A stretch of 64,000 nt of DNA from Phoronis australis (taxonomy: Eukaryota > Phoronida > Phoronidae): the NCBI GenBank assembly GCA_002633005.1, contig NMRA01000829.1, positions 2,083 to 66,082 on the forward strand. Direction: 5' to 3'. A program made the position numbers and the translations under genes. How positions within the stretch are numbered: the first letter of the stretch is position 1; each line of letters begins with the position of its first letter. A model generated the notes under the pieces. The model was not told the DNA's origin. It ran no database searches and was given only the letters and a program-made list of their open reading frames with translations. Below are positions 60,416 through 64,000 of the stretch, one piece after another.

Positions 60416-62133
60416 ATCTCGTGGCTCGTGGAGGACACCAATCTTTCCCTTTGGTCGCTTCAAGTTTCCCCACACCACCGGTCGTCACGGAACATTTTCA
60501 AAGGGACAGCACCATACATCACCCAAACCTGAGAAGACCTCTATAACCCTCCAAAGCGACGAATTGCGTCAGCTTTGATTCTAATGCTACATTTGACCTT
60601 CAAAGGTCAGCACAAACCCTCGCAATTTAAGGGCTAAATCAGTTTGTGCAACCTCACAAACTACAAACGATGGCAAAGAAATATTATATTACAGCTTGTG
60701 CTTCCAAGGTCTGAAAAACTGTCGTAATTTGGCAATTACTACAGTTAGTGCTGTAGCGACAGTTTGTGGTCCAGCTGAGCCGTCAGTGTCGATATCTGGT
60801 GCTCCCGGGCCCTGCTGGTATCAGTCTGCCAATGGAACTGTGTCAAAAAAGTAAGCGTATATTTGTAAGACCTACATTTTCTTCTTTTCTTAACTCTAAG
60901 TAAGATTGTTCAACTTGACATTCGTCAACTGTGACACTGCTCAACTGCGTTACCTAAAATGTTTTGCATAAAAATCCGGGAGGACGGTAGTCCCTGGGAT
61001 TGTACCACGCTGCAGTTCACAATAGACGGAGAAGAGTTACCAGGCATACTGTCATCATTTTGCTGAAAAAAAAAACATTTTCTTCAATTTACATTAATGA
61101 AATATTTGGCTTGTGAAACTGGTAGGTTTATATTGACGTAGCCTTGCACATAAAGTTGACGCTAGTCCTTGTCTAGCTGGATGACAAATTTTGACATCAA
61201 TCTGGCGTCATTGGATATCTTGTACTAAAATAATGAAGCCATTTCAAAAGAATAGAATGGAATAGAATAGAATAAACGAGAATAGAAAAAATATTTTATA
61301 CCGGAAACGGGTACAAACAATAAACCTTAACAGAGATGCTAGTTTCCGATACAAATAGCAGGAATGTGTACAATGGAAGCGAAGTAAACTATATGACGTA
61401 CAGATCGATGGTATAAAATAAAAACGAGAAAAGTACCAACTCAGATACAACTGCCAAAGTTTATAAACTTACAGGAATCACAATTATTGCCCTCACACTC
61501 ACACAAACTTTCGAAATGTTTCCACGAGGTCAAATTCCTCAAGACTCGAAACTGCTGGCAGATAACGAGGAAGGGTGTTCCATATTTTGACTCCTTGACA
61601 AATTAAGTCATTGTAACCATACCTTTTTATATTGTCAGTCATAATTGTGAATCACAAGTGGATATTTTGTGCTCACCTGCTACCAATATCATCTTGGTGA
61701 ATTAAAACTTTCTGAACGTGATCCGTGTGAAGCGTTTTGTCACCTTTTTTACAAATACGTGACAAAGCTCGTGAAAGTATAATATTTATTTTACAAATAA
61801 TATTGCTCACTTTTCTCACTGCATGGTCATGTATAGTCTGTGTTCCAGTCAAGTGTACTATTCCCGGGCGGTCGTCGCGGTACAACGCCATGTTAGCTCC
61901 AAAATTCTATTAGTCACAAATTATTCTGAGGATCACAGATCTGAAGCTTTTAATTGGTCAAATATGCTAGTTTAAAGGACAGGTTTTGACCGTCATTTGC
62001 TGCCGGGAATGGGGAAAAGGAGACCTTTTCGAGCACGACTGCCGCCAGCCCTCTCCTCCAGTTAGTCTTTTTGGCCTAATGCAAAAGTCCTAGTTTTATG
62101 ATTTGAATTGCTTTTTGGCGTTACTCATGTATC

Positions 62134-62348
62134 TGTAGGGAATTTCTCTCGTCTAGTGCATTTTGCACGCGTTGTTAGTATCTTGTTGCCAATTTCCCAA
62201 CATTTTTGTTTTTCTTAGTTCCTATTTGTCAGTATTTGGTATTTATTATACTATTTTGTGCATCAAAAGCCTAACATTACTTTAGACCGTCCTCGAAGTA
62301 CTTTTGCTACTCCTATCCCTACTTCCTCACCTGTCTGAGATGAGTAAG
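62134..62348 (+). repeat. First copy of a 215-bp duplication
   Basis: Starts TGTAGGGAATTTCTCTCG and ends GATGAGTAAG. It is followed by a G/C-rich transposon-end-like sequence and then N. Confidence 0.95.
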
Positions 62349-62398
62349 CATAGGCGGATTTAGGGGGGGGCCCAGGGGGCCCGGGCCCCCCCCCCCCC
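62349..62398 (+). mobile_element. Transposon terminus truncated by an assembly gap
   Basis: CATAGGCGGATTTAGGGGG followed by long C and G runs has the look of a hAT-like terminus (CAGWGGCGGATTTAGG type). It is cut off by the N at 62399, so only about 50 bp are present. Confidence 0.5.
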
Positions 62399-62399
62399 N

Positions 62400-62621
62400 T
62401 GTAGGGAATTTCTCTCGTCTAGTGCATTTTGCACGCGTTGTTAGTATCTTGTTGCCAATTTCCCAACATTTTTGTTTTTCTTAGTTCCTATTTGTCAGTA
62501 TTTGGTATTTGGTATTTATTATACTATTTTGTGCATCAAAAGCCTAACATTACTTTAGACCGTCCTCGAAGTATTTTTGCTACTCCTATCCCTACTTCCT
62601 CACCTGTCTAAGATGAGTAAG
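62400..62621 (+). repeat. Second copy of the 215-bp duplication, without the insertion
   Basis: Repeats 62134-62348 with one 7-bp expansion (an extra GGTATTT) and a few substitutions. It then continues into unique sequence where the first copy has the transposon terminus. Confidence 0.95.
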
Positions 62622-64000
62622 TAAGTCTGTAAAGTATTTTAGACGTTTAATTGTCTAATTCGTTCAATTTTGTTGCAAAATAAATCGTTTTTATAGTTAA
62701 AGAAATTCTCATGTCATATTGTAAAAAATTGAGTCGCTTGCTGATTGTACGGACCGTGGGAATTATAAACTTGATTTTGATTTACGCCTAACCTACAATA
62801 ACATCAAATTGTAAATATGTTGTGTGTAATACTGCTAATTTATTGTTCACATTAGACATCTTGTACGTTTGCAAGTTTTATTTAACACATATAGCGCAAA
62901 ATTTCATGAGTTGGACCCTTGGTAACTAACGAATCTCTCGATAATTGAACGCATTTTCCCGTATGCTGCTACCATGGCTGGCTGCTGAGCAAAGCTTCGA
63001 AAAGCGGGACACTCTCGCCAAAAGCGGATTAGTTGGCAAGCATGCACTGATAGCATTAATCGGTTTTCACACTCAATCCCCATGAATCCATCACACAATA
63101 ATTAATAATAAATGGATTTCTTTCCTTTCACGAGAATATATTTTCACCTTTATTCAAAAAATTTGGAACAGATTCGAGTTGATTTCTTATTGTTACCGTC
63201 TTCGGCCGTAAACACGAACGCCAACCTGCATCTGACTTGGTCGCCGCGCCCTCGTCTGGGCAAAGACATTATAGTTGCAGTATCTTTGGCCTGAGCGAAA
63301 CCGTCGAATGTGTCCCCAATGCATTCAGCTAATGATTTGATTTCGTTGTAAAAATGCTTTCGTTATTTCTAGTAAATTTATACAAATGAATCTAAAAATA
63401 AACATTGTTTAGCGGCCAGATGGATGAAATAATTTTTGAGGTGCCTGTTTTGGCACTAAAGCGTCCTTTCCAGCTGCCCATGAACTTTCGATTGGTTTAA
63501 GAAAGTATATGGACTATAAACACAATCTCGAGTCTAATAGGTGAACGCACTCGTTTTTATGTAGTACTCCGTGGTTAGGAGTTTTTTAGGGTTTGGTGGA
63601 CCCAACCCAGAGTGTGTCTCGTTTCAGTCTAAGAGGTCATTTAGTGATCAGTAATTCTACTGATCATGTGGAATTGGTTTTGTGGTAGAATGAATGTTTG
63701 AGCTCAGTTTTGGAGTACCGTTCCATTTGCAGAGTGCGTTTGTCCGCCATGAATCACTCAGTGCTTACTGTGGCTCGATTATTCATTTTAAATTAGTTTT
63801 TTCCGGAACCTCAAACATCTACGTACAATCTAGCTCATATGTTGGCCCTTCACAAGGTTCTCAAGAGAGGCATCCATTTCTCTGTATACTGGGGTGCATT
63901 CCAAGAACTGCTGTGGTGAGATGCCGGTACCTCATTCATGTATGCTAAGTCAGTGGCCTGGACTACCGGTCTGAACACACAGAAGTCCATGCAGTTCCTT

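Larger units (their letters stand above)
60540..64000. other. No gene seen apart from the duplication at 62134-62621
   Basis: AT-rich sequence including an A/G-rich run of AATAGAATAGAAT-type units near 61250-61285. No coding exon or RNA gene was recognised. Confidence 0.45.

Noticed and set aside
60184-60441. 85-codon pentapeptide-repeat protein on the minus strand
   Set aside because: It is fully explained by a 15-bp minisatellite, with several alternative frames equally open.

Overview
This window is animal genomic DNA: AT-rich, with a split gene whose introns run from 0.3 to 15 kb, no operon-like gene packing, many degraded transposons and many short inverted-repeat elements. The gene content and repeat mix (hAT-like, Mutator-like and Copia remnants, a tRNA-derived SINE-like piece) fit a marine invertebrate. 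A cnidarian is my best guess, but that is an inference; nothing in the window fixes the taxon.

The only gene I can support is an M1-family zinc aminopeptidase (aminopeptidase N / glutamyl aminopeptidase type) on the minus strand. Seven coding exons lie between 36325 and 11196, all joined by GT-AG introns with matching phases. They give 514 residues: a short cytoplasmic tail, one membrane anchor (type II), the N-terminal beta domain, the GAMEN motif, the zinc motif HEIAH with the third ligand Glu 18 residues further on, and the catalytic Tyr region. The 3' half (rest of the catalytic domain and the C-terminal helical domain) is not seen in the remaining 11 kb, so the gene probably runs off the left edge. 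A phase-compatible candidate terminal exon at 9396-9223 could instead give a truncated form.

Layout by region. 1-11195: left-hand sequence with a TIR transposon (2627-3144), a dispersed-repeat copy (6805-6990) and the candidate exon. 11196-36325: the aminopeptidase gene; its introns hold a MITE, a foldback/tRNA-like cluster (13515-14267), dispersed repeats, a polypurine tract and a clean non-autonomous transposon with 10-bp target duplications (32340-32904). 37500-40000: a LINE reverse-transcriptase scrap, a TTA/TTG microsatellite and an old tandem array. 41847-44115: a hAT-like element with terminal inverted repeats, 5-bp target duplication and a transposase remnant. 45574-47883: a broken Copia retrotransposon whose reverse transcriptase is gone and replaced by a 46-bp palindrome. 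48000-64000: dispersed and tandem repeats, one orphan membrane-protein-like ORF, and two duplications that abut single-N gaps and look like assembly joins of two haplotypes.

I found no CRISPR array, no intact tRNA or rRNA gene, and no wholly new multi-gene system. The most interesting signals are the transposon structures, the palindrome-mediated Copia deletion, the in-phase alternative exon, and the Gln-to-Thr change in the zinc-site neighbourhood.
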